Assembly (NCBI GenBank): GCA_910583735.1
Contig: CAJTXS010000025.1
Location: 1 to 21,846 of the forward strand
Reading direction: 5' to 3'
DNA: 21,846 nt
Origin: an uncultured Christensenella sp.
GTDB taxonomy: Bacteria; Bacillota; Clostridia; Christensenellales; UBA3700
Made by a program: the position numbers and the translations under genes. Below the pieces are notes generated by a model, which was not told the DNA's origin, did not search any database, and saw only the letters and a list, made by a program, of their open reading frames with translations. Every line of letters begins with the position of its first letter. Positions within the stretch are counted from its first letter, which is position 1. Below, piece by piece: positions 1 to 8,369 of the stretch.

Positions 1-3000
1 AGGACGCGGGTACGTATAAGATAGGCATAGCGCTCAAGGACGGCGGAGCGGCTACTATATGGGCGGACGGAACGAGCGCGTCATACGAGGTGAGTATCAC
101 TATCACCAAGAGACCGCTGAATATTACCATAACGGCGCCTAACTCATGGAAGGTAGGCGAGACGCCTACGGTCACGGTAGTGGGCGACAGCTTGGCTTCG
201 GATAAGACAGAGTTACATATCTACTACTGTAAGAGCGGCTCTGTTACCAAGTATGACCTCGACGCATATAAGGAAGTTGTAGATAAGACGCGTACTATAG
301 AGATGCCCGAGCTTGCGCAAGGGGACTACTATATCGGCGTAGAGCTGTTCGGAGACAAGCAGGGCAACAGCAATTACCAGATACTTACAGGCAACGTGAC
401 GCATACATTTAAGGTGCTGGGCAACGATATAACCTTTACGAAAGACGATATCAAGTGGCAGTATAACAATACGACTATAACTAATACCGCGGGCTTTACT
501 CTTACGTATACGGGCAGTATATTCCGCTTCGGCATAGACAGCAGCGAGCTGGCGATTAAGGGCGTAAAGATAGATACGACCAAGGGCACCAACGGCTACA
601 GCGGCGACGTACAGGCTACCAATGTCAAGAGCGGGACATACAGCGTAACGGTGTACATCACCGAGCTGGACGACACGTATGCGGAGTTCGATGCGCAGTA
701 TACGCTTGACTACACTATAGAGAAGGCTAAGTATGACTTATCGGGCTTGAGCTGGAATTATGACGACAGCAATCCCTTGCAGTTTATAGCAGGCAAGGCG
801 CAGGGCATAACGCTAACGGGCACCCTGCCCACGGGCTTGACCGTCACATATACGGGCAACGGCAATATCCCCGTAGGCAGCTATACTACTACGGTAAGCT
901 TTAAGGTGTCGGACGCAGTCAATTACTATACGCCCGTATCGGGAGATACTAACAGCTACATAGGTAACTTCGAGTGGAGCAAGGCGTGGCGTATAGACAA
1001 GGCGACAATTACATGCTCGTGGAAGATAGACAACCGCGAGAATGCGGCTACGTACAACTTGCCGATATTGCAGAGCGTGGGCGGTCTCAATGTAGACAGC
1101 ATGGTGACGTACAAGTACTACGACTATCAGAGCGGCAGCCAAGGCGACGAGGTTACGATAGATGATATCAACGCAAATATCAACGAGGAGCACAGATATC
1201 TTGTCGTAGCGGTGCTCAAGAGCGAGCATACAAGTAATTATACGCTTGACAACGACAGAACGGACTTTACGGTAGGCGTTAACAGATATCCCGTTAAACT
1301 CAAGATGGACATAGACGGACAGACGTTGCCGTACAGACCCGAGGGTCATACGCCTAACGTAACGGTAGAGAGCGCAGGCGGCTTGACGCTTGATGCGATA
1401 ACGCTAACGTATTATAAGGACGGAGCGACGAGCGGCAGTATATCTATACCTGTAGCGGTAGGCAGCTACAGAGTAGTAGCGGAGCTCAAATACGGCGGAG
1501 ACGCCAACTATATCGAGAATGGCGAATTTTCCTTCGAGATAGTAAAGGCGGACATAGACGTATCGGGGCTTAATTGGCAGTACAGTCACGGCGATGTTAC
1601 CGCTACATATGACGCAGAGCAAGGCAAGTGGTTGCTTGCGGACGGCACGGAAGCAAGCGCCTTTGTATACGACGGTACGGCTCATGTTATCAGCTTAATC
1701 GGTACGGACAGCTTAATCGCAGGCATAAGCGTAGCGACATCGGGCAACTTAAGCGAGAGCAACGCAGGCAGCTATACCGCAAGCGCTACGTTTACGTACG
1801 ACGCCGATTGCTACAATGCTCCCGACTTCGTGACGTCCCTTAGCTGGACAGTCAATAAGGCGATAGTAAATACAAGCGCTATCGTATGGGGCTATGTAGA
1901 TAAGGACGGCAACGAGCTTGCCTATAAGGACGCGTTCGTATATACACGCATAAGCGGAGCGGCTGTAGAGTACAGCGTTAAGCTGATTAATCTGCCCGAC
2001 GCGCTTAAGGACTGCATTACCTATAGCGGCGACTATGCCAAGAGCGAGGCGGGCACGCATAGGGCTAAGTACAGCGTAGACGGAAGCAAGTTCGACAGCG
2101 TCAACTATGAGCAATATATCATGCCGAGCGGACTGGATAGCTCGTTTGATTGGAGAATATCCGCGCGTACAATAGATATGCCCGTATACAATAATAGTTG
2201 GGCTAAGTTCGATGACGAAGTCCACGACTTTGCGGAAATGTTCGGCTTGCCCGAGGATTGGAGCGAATACGTAAGCATAACAATCAAGTACAACGGCGAG
2301 GCGTATAACGGTCTCGAGGGCGACGACTTCGAGAGCGAAGAGGGCAAGGCATATAAGGGCTACAATGCAGGCGAGTACAAAGTGAGCTTTGCGCTAATCA
2401 ACGGCGGCAACAATCTGCTGTTCAGCAGCAGACCTCAACAGGATATACCCGTAAGCGTAGCCAAGGATAAGTTCATTGTAGAGGGCTGGATAGACAACGA
2501 CGAGTATTCGCAGGTACAGGGCGAACTCCCGTCCTACTACGACTACCGCTACACGGACGAGGACGGCACCGTGCTCGCGCTCGACGATATGGAGCCGGGC
2601 AGCTACTATTTCCGCGAAGTATATGTCAAGGATAAGTACGCTGGCAATGCGGAAGTAGACGGCAACAAGAGATATAGGTTCATGATGCCGTTGCACGGCA
2701 TTGACCAGACGCCTGTCGCTAAGCCCACATTGCCTACCGACGGCAGCAAGGTAGTGTATTACAACGGCAGCGAACGCACATTCGACGCGGCAACGCTTGC
2801 GGAGCTGTTCGGCTTGACGGGCTTTAACGCCGAGTATATGGAGATAGTCTACGAGGACGCGGACGGCGCAGCCAAGACGGGCGAGACCAACGCGGGCGAG
2901 TACAAGATCAAGATACGCTTTACAAGCGGTCTGTACTGCTGGGATAACGGCGACGGAACGACGTCTACCGACGACCTCGAGCTCACCGTTAAGATTGCAA

Positions 3001-3473
3001 AGGCTCAACTGCCTTCGCAGTGGAATAGCGGCGGCAAAGTCCCTACTATATCCGTACCCGAGAGCTTAGCCGATTGCCTAAGTAATGACGCCTTTAACTA
3101 CACCTACACCGACGAGGACGGCAATACGGTAAGCAAGTCCGATATGGTGGCTGGCAAGACGTACAGCGTCAAGGCGACGCTTAAGCCCGAGTATGCGGCT
3201 AACTTCGAGTTTATAGACGCGAGCGGCAACGTATTGCCCGACGCAAGCGTGAGCACTTCGCAGGACTTCGATTACTCGGAAGGCGGAGACGACGGCAACG
3301 GAAATAATGGCGGCAACAACGGCGCTGCCGTCGGTGAAGAGTCTATATGGACTAAAATGTTCGTAATAACACAGATGGTGTCGGTCGCAGTCATGTTGGG
3401 TATATTCTTGCTCGTTGCCGTGCTGATCGCTAAGACGAATAAGAAGAGTGAAAAGAAAGATAAATCGGAGTGA
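1..3473 (+). CDS. Large repeat-containing surface protein, C-terminal part (5' end outside window)
   Basis: The reading frame is open from base 3 to the TGA at 3471-3473. The GTG at 90 is an internal valine, because the frame continues upstream with residues DAGTYKIG and further, so the gene starts left of the window. At least 1156 residues are visible. They form about ten beta-rich modules, each closing with a G-[ST/E]-Y type motif (DAGTYKI, SGTYSVTV, VGSYTTTV, VGSYRVVAEL, NAGSYTAS, NAGEYKVS, NAGEYKIK), and several open with W-x-Y. This resembles MBG/bacterial Ig-like surface repeats; that family assignment is inference. The C-terminus has a Gly/Asn-rich linker, one hydrophobic helix (nt about 3357-3430) and a basic KTNKKSEKKDKSE tail. 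No LPXTG motif is seen, so the protein is probably membrane-anchored with the repeats outside. Function unknown; adhesion or surface layer is plausible. Confidence 0.85.
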   Translation, partial: DAGTYKIGIALKDGGAATIWADGTSASYEVSITITKRPLNITITAPNSWKVGETPTVTVVGDSLASDKTELHIYYCKSGSVTKYDLDAYKEVVDKTRTIEMPELAQGDYYIGVELFGDKQGNSNYQILTGNVTHTFKVLGNDITFTKDDIKWQYNNTTITNTAGFTLTYTGSIFRFGIDSSELAIKGVKIDTTKGTNGYSGDVQATNVKSGTYSVTVYITELDDTYAEFDAQYTLDYTIEKAKYDLSGLSWNYDDSNPLQFIAGKAQGITLTGTLPTGLTVTYTGNGNIPVGSYTTTVSFKVSDAVNYYTPVSGDTNSYIGNFEWSKAWRIDKATITCSWKIDNRENAATYNLPILQSVGGLNVDSMVTYKYYDYQSGSQGDEVTIDDINANINEEHRYLVVAVLKSEHTSNYTLDNDRTDFTVGVNRYPVKLKMDIDGQTLPYRPEGHTPNVTVESAGGLTLDAITLTYYKDGATSGSISIPVAVGSYRVVAELKYGGDANYIENGEFSFEIVKADIDVSGLNWQYSHGDVTATYDAEQGKWLLADGTEASAFVYDGTAHVISLIGTDSLIAGISVATSGNLSESNAGSYTASATFTYDADCYNAPDFVTSLSWTVNKAIVNTSAIVWGYVDKDGNELAYKDAFVYTRISGAAVEYSVKLINLPDALKDCITYSGDYAKSEAGTHRAKYSVDGSKFDSVNYEQYIMPSGLDSSFDWRISARTIDMPVYNNSWAKFDDEVHDFAEMFGLPEDWSEYVSITIKYNGEAYNGLEGDDFESEEGKAYKGYNAGEYKVSFALINGGNNLLFSSRPQQDIPVSVAKDKFIVEGWIDNDEYSQVQGELPSYYDYRYTDEDGTVLALDDMEPGSYYFREVYVKDKYAGNAEVDGNKRYRFMMPLHGIDQTPVAKPTLPTDGSKVVYYNGSERTFDAATLAELFGLTGFNAEYMEIVYEDADGAAKTGETNAGEYKIKIRFTSGLYCWDNGDGTTSTDDLELTVKIAKAQLPSQWNSGGKVPTISVPESLADCLSNDAFNYTYTDEDGNTVSKSDMVAGKTYSVKATLKPEYAANFEFIDASGNVLPDASVSTSQDFDYSEGGDDGNGNNGGNNGAAVGEESIWTKMFVITQMVSVAVMLGIFLLVAVLIAKTNKKSEKKDKSE

Positions 3474-3502
3474 CGGTGAAGTCATAAGCGGTAAAGCGCA
3501 GC

Positions 3503-3548
3503 TTGCATTATACTCGTTATAAGCGGCGATACGATTAAGAGTATGCAA
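3503..3548 (+). other. Imperfect inverted repeat after the surface-protein gene
   Basis: TTGCA plus TACTC (3503-3515, with a 3-nt bulge) pairs with GAGTATGCAA (3539-3548). It begins 30 nt after the stop codon. There is no U-run, so it is not a canonical terminator; it may protect the 3' end. Confidence 0.35.
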
Positions 3549-3644
3549 TGCCGATTAGTTTTTGAACTTGGCTGCATGTGCTGCAATGCGTCTTAACATA
3601 TGTGTCATTAAAGTATAAATATTAAACCTTATAATATTAATAGC

Positions 3645-3682
3645 TATCAGAGCGGGTGTTAGTGTGCATCCGCTCTTTATTA
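3645..3682 (+). terminator. Terminator-like hairpin, copy 1
   Basis: AGAGCGGGTG (3649-3658) pairs with CATCCGCTCT (3667-3676) around an 8-nt loop, with one G-U pair. It is preceded by an A-rich stretch and followed by a T/A-rich tract. The U-run is weak. It is the best candidate terminator for the surface-protein gene. Confidence 0.5.
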
Positions 3683-3740
3683 TTAATATAAGCGACGCTT
3701 TTTTGACTGTAGCAGATATAGGAGAGCGGGGCGATTGAGA
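3645..3740 (+). repeat. Diverged tandem duplication, copy 1
   Basis: The first 30 bases (3645-3674) are identical to 3835-3864. Weaker similarity continues through a CAGAT block to a shared GCGATTGAGA (3731-3740). No coding frame fits, so this is a noncoding duplicated cassette containing the hairpin. Confidence 0.7.
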
Positions 3741-3834
3741 ATATGCGGACTGCCTAAGGATTTGATTATGACGTAGATACCGCAAGGCATCTTCGGATAG
3801 ACGTCCTTGTAGAGAGATATAATATTAAAAAAAA

Positions 3835-3926
3835 TATCAGAGCGGGTGTTAGTGTGCATCCGCTATTTTTATTGCCGAATACGGCGTCTTATCGAGCGTG
3901 GCAGATGTGGATGTGGGCGATTGAGA
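3835..3926 (+). repeat. Diverged tandem duplication, copy 2
   Basis: Second copy, 190 bp downstream of the first. The 30-base head is identical; the body has drifted and ends in GCGATTGAGA (3917-3926). The hairpin core AGCGGGTG/CATCCGCT is kept and followed by ATTTTTATT, a better U-tract than copy 1. From here to about 4200 no gene or further structure is evident. Confidence 0.7.
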
Positions 3927-4216
3927 GCTCGCGCGATATATCCGTGTAATACTGTATTATCTGTGTATTGTGAATTGTGGCGGATAAGGGGTATGGCAAT
4001 GTCTCGGGAGCGAGTGCGACTAATATACAATAGCGCGCTACTGTATACTATATGCACTTTAGACATCGGAAGCAGTAAAAATGACGGAAAGCTATAGGCA
4101 TATTAAAGCGGTATTACAGATAGATGACTCGGCATTCAGGCAAGATATAATCGTGAAAAAGCTGTATTGGGCACAATCGTCATGAGTATATAAACGGGTG
4201 TAAAGATTGTCGAAAA

Positions 4217-4324
4217 TAACAATATATTAAATTTATTTGACATAATATTAACAATATGTTACTATATTATCGATATTATTAATAATTTGTTAAATGGTAA
4301 ATATAATATATTAACAAATTGTTA
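4217..4324. promoter_or_regulatory. Four phased operator-like boxes (TAACA-N3-TGTTA)
   Basis: Boxes: 4217-4229 TAACA-ATA-TATTA, 4249-4261 TAACA-ATA-TGTTA, 4280-4292 TAATA-ATT-TGTTA, 4312-4324 TAACA-AAT-TGTTA. Two are perfect dyads and two differ by one base. Start-to-start spacing is 32, 31 and 32 bp, about three helical turns, so all face the same side of the DNA. Box 2 lies inside the predicted promoter and boxes 3 and 4 downstream of it. The likely ligand is the XRE regulator encoded next (autoregulation); that is inference. Confidence 0.65.
4237..4265 (+). promoter_or_regulatory. Sigma70-type promoter of the XRE gene
   Basis: A perfect TTGACA (4237-4242), a 17-bp spacer and TACTAT (4260-4265). 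An operator-like box covers the spacer and touches the -10 element, as expected for repression. The leader to the ATG at 4358 is about 85 nt and very AT-rich. Confidence 0.65.
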
Positions 4325-4357
4325 TATATGCAAGTTGTAAGGTAACACAGCATTAAA

Positions 4358-4687
4358 ATGAGACTTAAACAGTTGCGAATAGAGAATAATCTCAGGCAAT
4401 CGGATGTGGCTAAGGTGCTCAAGGTCACACCCGAGGCTTACTCTATGTGGGAGACGGGCGTTAGGCAGCCTTCTCTTGCAGGTCTCATTACGCTGTCATC
4501 GCTGTACGGAGTAACGCTGGAGTACTTAGTGGGTATAACGGATGCGCGCCGCGACTACGGCAATCTGAGCACGGACGAGGAGCGCGTACTGGGCTGGTAC
4601 AACCGCCTCGACAATACGGACAGGCAGCTATTGACATTGCTGTTGCAGTCGCTTGCCGGCAACAAAAAGTATAACGGCAACGCGTAG
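4358..4687 (+). CDS. XRE-family helix-turn-helix transcriptional regulator
   Basis: 109 residues. An N-terminal Cro/CI-type HTH occupies about residues 1-62, with QSDVAKVLKV as helix 2 and TPEAYSMWETG leading into the recognition helix, then RQPSLAGLITLSSLYGVTLEYLVG. The roughly 47-residue C-terminal tail is helical and may mediate dimerisation; no known effector domain is visible. It probably binds DNA as a dimer. The four phased inverted-repeat boxes directly upstream suggest negative autoregulation with cooperative occupancy. The ribosome binding site is weak and distant (GTAAGG, about 15 nt from ATG). It stands alone: a noncoding hairpin-rich region follows and no partner gene is adjacent. 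Similar to short regulators found on mobile elements and in chromosomes; target genes unknown. Confidence 0.85.
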   Translation: MRLKQLRIENNLRQSDVAKVLKVTPEAYSMWETGVRQPSLAGLITLSSLYGVTLEYLVGITDARRDYGNLSTDEERVLGWYNRLDNTDRQLLTLLLQSLAGNKKYNGNA

Positions 4688-5310
4688 CGATAACCGCATA
4701 AAAAAGGCGGGAAATACCCTCGCGGGAACAGCGTAAGAGGCAAAAAGCCTTATAAAAATAAGGGATAGCGCTGTCGCAGTGCCGAGCACAAGAGAAAAAG
4801 AGAGCCTAAAGGCTAAAAAAGTAACAAAAGCGAAGAAATCGGAGAGGCAAATCAAGCGAAAGATTGCCTATGCAGGCGCAGTGATGCGAGCGCGGGCAGG
4901 AGGGAGCGTGATATAGCCGGTTAAGTACCGATAAGAGGCTAAAGGACGACGGCGCTAAGCGTTGAGACCTATGCGGAAGCGGCAAGATCGGTACGAAGGG
5001 TGGCAGCCTTAGGCGGAGAATAAAGATTGACGGCGTGCGAAAGCTAAGCAAAATCGGTAAAAAGCGAGCAAAGCGAGGTCGGATAAGAGTGTTGAAGCGA
5101 ATGAATAGAGAGATGAGCGGAAGCGGCGCGAGCTGAATATCGGCGCAACGGGAACGCAAATACCTTATAAAAATAAGGGCGACGAGGCTTGAGCGCAGGC
5201 GAAGTCCAACGAAAAGGCTTATAAGCCTTTAATAAATGAGTAAGTAGGCGCAAAATGCGCAGGGCTATGCGGCGAAAGGACTGCAAGAAAGGGATAAGCA
5301 GGGGCTTATC
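4688..5310. ncRNA. Candidate structured noncoding RNA region (no gene)
   Basis: No plausible gene in about 620 bp. The plus strand is strongly purine-rich, which only makes long empty frames on the other strand. Seven perfect stems stand out: CCTTAT/ATAAGG with AAAA loop at 4748-4763 and again at 5163-5178 (an identical 17-mer in both), AGCC/GGCT at 4803-4814, GTACCGAT 4925-4932 with ATCGGTAC 4987-4994 enclosing about 54 nt, palindrome AAAGGCTTATAAGCCTTT 5213-5230, GCGCA/TGCGC 5248-5260, GATAAGC/GCTTATC 5293-5310. The density suggests a folded RNA, but family and strand are unknown; it could instead be a decayed repeat. 5311-5475 holds only a small GCGCA/TGCGC hairpin (5354-5368) and the hydrolase leader. 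Confidence 0.3.
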
Positions 5311-5475
5311 GCGGTAAAAAAGATATTGACATATGCATGCTCAATCAGCTGCGGCGCACGTAATGCGCGGCGCGCGGCAATGGAGCAAGGCGTAAATGTA
5401 TATAGAAAAGCGCGGGAGAATAAACGATAATCGACTCGATGCGCTTAAAGACGATATTACGGAGGTAAGGACTGT

Positions 5476-6402
5476 ATGAAAGAGATTGAATTTAAGGGGT
5501 TTAACGATTACGAGCTGAACGTGGCGATATGGGACGAAGTGCAAGAGCCTAAGGCTGTCTTGCAGATTATGCACGGCATGGTAGAGCATATCGCAAGGTA
5601 TGACGACTTCGCCCGATATCTGAACGCGAACGGTTATATAGTGGTTGGCGACGACCACCGCGGACACGGTAAGACCGCTAAGGGTCGGCTGGGCGTGACG
5701 CCTAAGGGAGATTGCTTCCGCGATACGGTGGAGGACGCCATAGCAATAGGAAAATGGGCTGTAGAGCAATATAATCTGCCGCTGATGCTGTTCGGACACA
5801 GTTACGGCTCCTTCCTGTCGCAGAGCTATATTCAGAAGGCGGGCAAGCAGCTAAAGGCGGTGATACTGTGCGGCTCGGCTTGCAAGAATACGGCGGACGT
5901 CAAACTGGGCAGAGGGGTAGCCAAGATGCAATACTCGCTCTTCGGCGGAGAGAAGCCCGCTAAGATGATTAAGGATATGTCCTTCGGACCGTATAACGCG
6001 CAGTTTAAGGAAGGAAAGGAGAACGCTTGGCTGACGCGCGACGACAGCAAGAGAGAGGAGTACAACAGCGACCCTATGTGCAATTATACGATGTGTATAG
6101 CATTCTATAAGTCGCTATTCGGCGCGCTGGGCAAGCTGTATAAGCCCGACGCTATGGCCGCGGTGAGGAAGGATCTGCCCATATTGATAATCAGCGGAGA
6201 CTGCGACCCCGTGGGCGGCAACGGCAAGCTGGTGGACAGACTGTACAATATATATAAGGAGTACGGTGTGATTGACGTGAGTATCAAGCTGTATAACGGC
6301 GCGAGGCACGAACTCATCAATGAATTGAATAAAGACGAAGTATACGCCGATGTGCTGCGCTTTCTGGACGCGCATGCGGGCGGCGTGAAGGAAGCTGAAT
6401 AA
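5476..6402 (+). CDS. Alpha/beta hydrolase (monoacylglycerol lipase / S33 'Hydrolase_4' type)
   Basis: 308 residues, normal for cytosolic monoglyceride lipase/lysophospholipase-like hydrolases. The catalytic triad is visible: Ser109 in the nucleophile elbow GHSYG, Asp244 in SGDCDPVG, His278 in ARHELINE. The oxyanion-hole region is the HGMVEH segment (33-38), followed by the typical DDHRGHG motif. No signal peptide or membrane helix, so it acts in the cytoplasm, probably on an ester-linked lipid; the substrate is not known. The start is well supported: GGAGGTAAGG (5461-5470) ends 5 nt before the ATG. It overlaps the next gene by one base (TAATG), so it is translationally coupled to the topoisomerase B subunit, an odd functional pairing. 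No convincing promoter was found in 5311-5475. Confidence 0.9.
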   Translation: MKEIEFKGFNDYELNVAIWDEVQEPKAVLQIMHGMVEHIARYDDFARYLNANGYIVVGDDHRGHGKTAKGRLGVTPKGDCFRDTVEDAIAIGKWAVEQYNLPLMLFGHSYGSFLSQSYIQKAGKQLKAVILCGSACKNTADVKLGRGVAKMQYSLFGGEKPAKMIKDMSFGPYNAQFKEGKENAWLTRDDSKREEYNSDPMCNYTMCIAFYKSLFGALGKLYKPDAMAAVRKDLPILIISGDCDPVGGNGKLVDRLYNIYKEYGVIDVSIKLYNGARHELINELNKDEVYADVLRFLDAHAGGVKEAE

Positions 6403-8360
6403 TGAAGAAAGAGCATAGTTACGAGGCGAAAGATATTCAGGTCCTCGAGGGACTGGACGCGGTGCGCACAAGACCGGGTATGTATATAGGTACTACCGGC
6501 TCTAAGGGTATGCATCACATACTGTGGGAGATAGTCGACAACGGTATCGACGAGATAGCCAACGGTTACGGCGACAGCATTGAGATAGAGCTGTACCCCG
6601 ATAACTCCGTAAGCGTCAAGGATAACGGGCGCGGTATACCCGTTGACATCCACCCTAAGAAGCATATTCCCGCAGTAGAACTCGTATTTACCACGCTGCA
6701 TGCGGGCGGAAAGTTCGGCAACGGCAACTATAGCTTCTCGGGAGGACTGCACGGCGTGGGCGCGTCGGTCACCAATGCGCTCTCTACTTGGCTTAAGGTG
6801 GAGATAGTGCGCGGAGGGCAAAGGCATACTATGGAATTCCACTCGCCCGAAGTGGACGGCAAGATTATAAGCGGAGCACTGAAGACGCCGCTTAAGTCCG
6901 AGCCCGCTAAGGGTAGGGAGACGGGGACAAAAGTCACTTTCCTGCCCGACGAAAGAGTCTTCGGCAACGAGAAATACTCGCTCGACATAATAACAAGACA
7001 TATCAGAGAGCTCGCTTTCCTTAACGGCGGCATGAAGATATCGGTGACGCAGCACTTTGAGGGCGGCAATCCCGATATAGTACATTCATTCTGCTATAAG
7101 GGGGGACTGAGCGACTTCGTAACTTACTTAAACGACGGCAAGCAGGCTAAATATAAAGACCCCATTTATGTGGAGAAGAAGACGGATAAGTTCCAGGTGA
7201 TGCTGGCGATGCAGCATACCGATTCGTATAACGAAAATACCTTCAGCTATGTCAACAATATTCAGACCAGCGAGGGCGGTACGCATGAGACGGGCTTTAA
7301 GAGCGCGCTCACCAAGGTGCTTAACGATTTCGGTCGCAGCCGCAACATTATAAAGGACAAGCAGCCTAACTTCCTCGGAGAGGACTTCAGAGAGGGGATG
7401 ACCGCGGTGCTTGCGGTAAAGATGCAGAATGTGCAGTTCGAGGGGCAGACTAAGACCAAGCTGGGCAATCCCGAGGCTAAGCCCATGGTGGAAAACGCGC
7501 TGTGCGACGCGCTCAAAGACGCGCTCAACTCGGCTAAGAGGGACGTAATCGACGGCATATTCGAAAAGGCGAGCATAGCGGCGAAGGCGCGCGAGAACGC
7601 CGCCAAGGCAAAAGACGTGGCAAGAAAGCTCAACTCCATGACGGGCAGCGCGCTCATAGGCAAGCTGTCGGGCTGCACGGGCAAGAAGCCCGAGCTCAAC
7701 GAGCTGTATATAGTCGAGGGCGACTCGGCCGGCGGCAGCGCCAAGCAGGGTAGGGACAGGAGCTTTCAAGCAATATTGCCGCTGAGAGGCAAGCCGCTCA
7801 ACGCGGAGAAAAAGCGTATCAACGAAGTGCTGGAAAATGAGGAACTCAATACGTTGATAAACGCCCTAGGAACGGGATTCGGTAAAGACTTCGATATAAG
7901 TAAGCTCAAGTATCATAAGGTAGTTATACTTGCCGACGCAGACCAGGACGGCGCGCACATAAGGGCGCTGCTGCTGTCATTCTTCTTCCGCTATATGCGC
8001 GAGCTCATACTCGAGGGGCACGTATACATCGGTATGCCGCCGCTGTATAAGATAGAGGATAAGAGCGGCATTCGCTACGCATACGACGACGAGGAGTTGC
8101 AGGAAATCCTCAAAGACGTCAGCCGCAACTATACCTTGCAGAGATATAAGGGGCTGGGCGAGATGAATCCCGAGCAGCTGTGGGAGACTACGCTGTCGCC
8201 CGAGTTCAGGACGCTGATGAGAGTCAATATCGAGAGCGCCGCCGAGGCGGAGCAGATGGTGACAATGCTGATGGGCGACGACAGTAAGAGCCGTAAAGAT
8301 TATATCTTCAGAGAAGCTAACTTTAACAAGCAAGATACTTTTAAGGACATTATAGGATAG
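6402..8360 (+). CDS. parE: Type IIA DNA topoisomerase subunit B (topoisomerase IV ParE / GyrB family)
   Basis: 652 residues, full length. GHKL ATPase domain: WEIVDNGIDE with Glu43 and Asn47, DNGRGIP (74-80), GGLHGVG (114-120). Transducer domain in the middle. TOPRIM domain: EGDSAGG (439-445) and the metal-binding DADQD (512-516), followed by the conserved GHVYIGMPPLY and RYKGLGEMNPEQLWETT. Together with the A subunit encoded 9 nt downstream it forms an A2B2 enzyme that passes one DNA duplex through another using ATP. GyrB and ParE cannot be separated cleanly by eye. ParE is preferred because the partner A subunit lacks a GyrA box and because no dnaA/recF neighbours are present. Its start codon overlaps the hydrolase stop (TAATG). 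Confidence 0.9.
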   Translation: MKKEHSYEAKDIQVLEGLDAVRTRPGMYIGTTGSKGMHHILWEIVDNGIDEIANGYGDSIEIELYPDNSVSVKDNGRGIPVDIHPKKHIPAVELVFTTLHAGGKFGNGNYSFSGGLHGVGASVTNALSTWLKVEIVRGGQRHTMEFHSPEVDGKIISGALKTPLKSEPAKGRETGTKVTFLPDERVFGNEKYSLDIITRHIRELAFLNGGMKISVTQHFEGGNPDIVHSFCYKGGLSDFVTYLNDGKQAKYKDPIYVEKKTDKFQVMLAMQHTDSYNENTFSYVNNIQTSEGGTHETGFKSALTKVLNDFGRSRNIIKDKQPNFLGEDFREGMTAVLAVKMQNVQFEGQTKTKLGNPEAKPMVENALCDALKDALNSAKRDVIDGIFEKASIAAKARENAAKAKDVARKLNSMTGSALIGKLSGCTGKKPELNELYIVEGDSAGGSAKQGRDRSFQAILPLRGKPLNAEKKRINEVLENEELNTLINALGTGFGKDFDISKLKYHKVVILADADQDGAHIRALLLSFFFRYMRELILEGHVYIGMPPLYKIEDKSGIRYAYDDEELQEILKDVSRNYTLQRYKGLGEMNPEQLWETTLSPEFRTLMRVNIESAAEAEQMVTMLMGDDSKSRKDYIFREANFNKQDTFKDIIG

Positions 8361-8369
8361 GTGCGATAG

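Noticed and set aside
3555..4097. Small frames on both strands around the duplicated cassette
   Set aside because: No ribosome binding sites, no family resemblance, and they overlap repeats and hairpins.
4806..5286. Minus-strand frames of 80-117 codons
   Set aside because: They exist only because the plus strand is purine-rich and so lacks stop codons on the complement; Leu/Pro/Arg-rich products without ribosome binding sites.
5326..5331. TTGACA as a promoter for the hydrolase operon
   Set aside because: No -10-like sequence at 15-19 bp; the region where it should be is GC-rich (CTGCGG).
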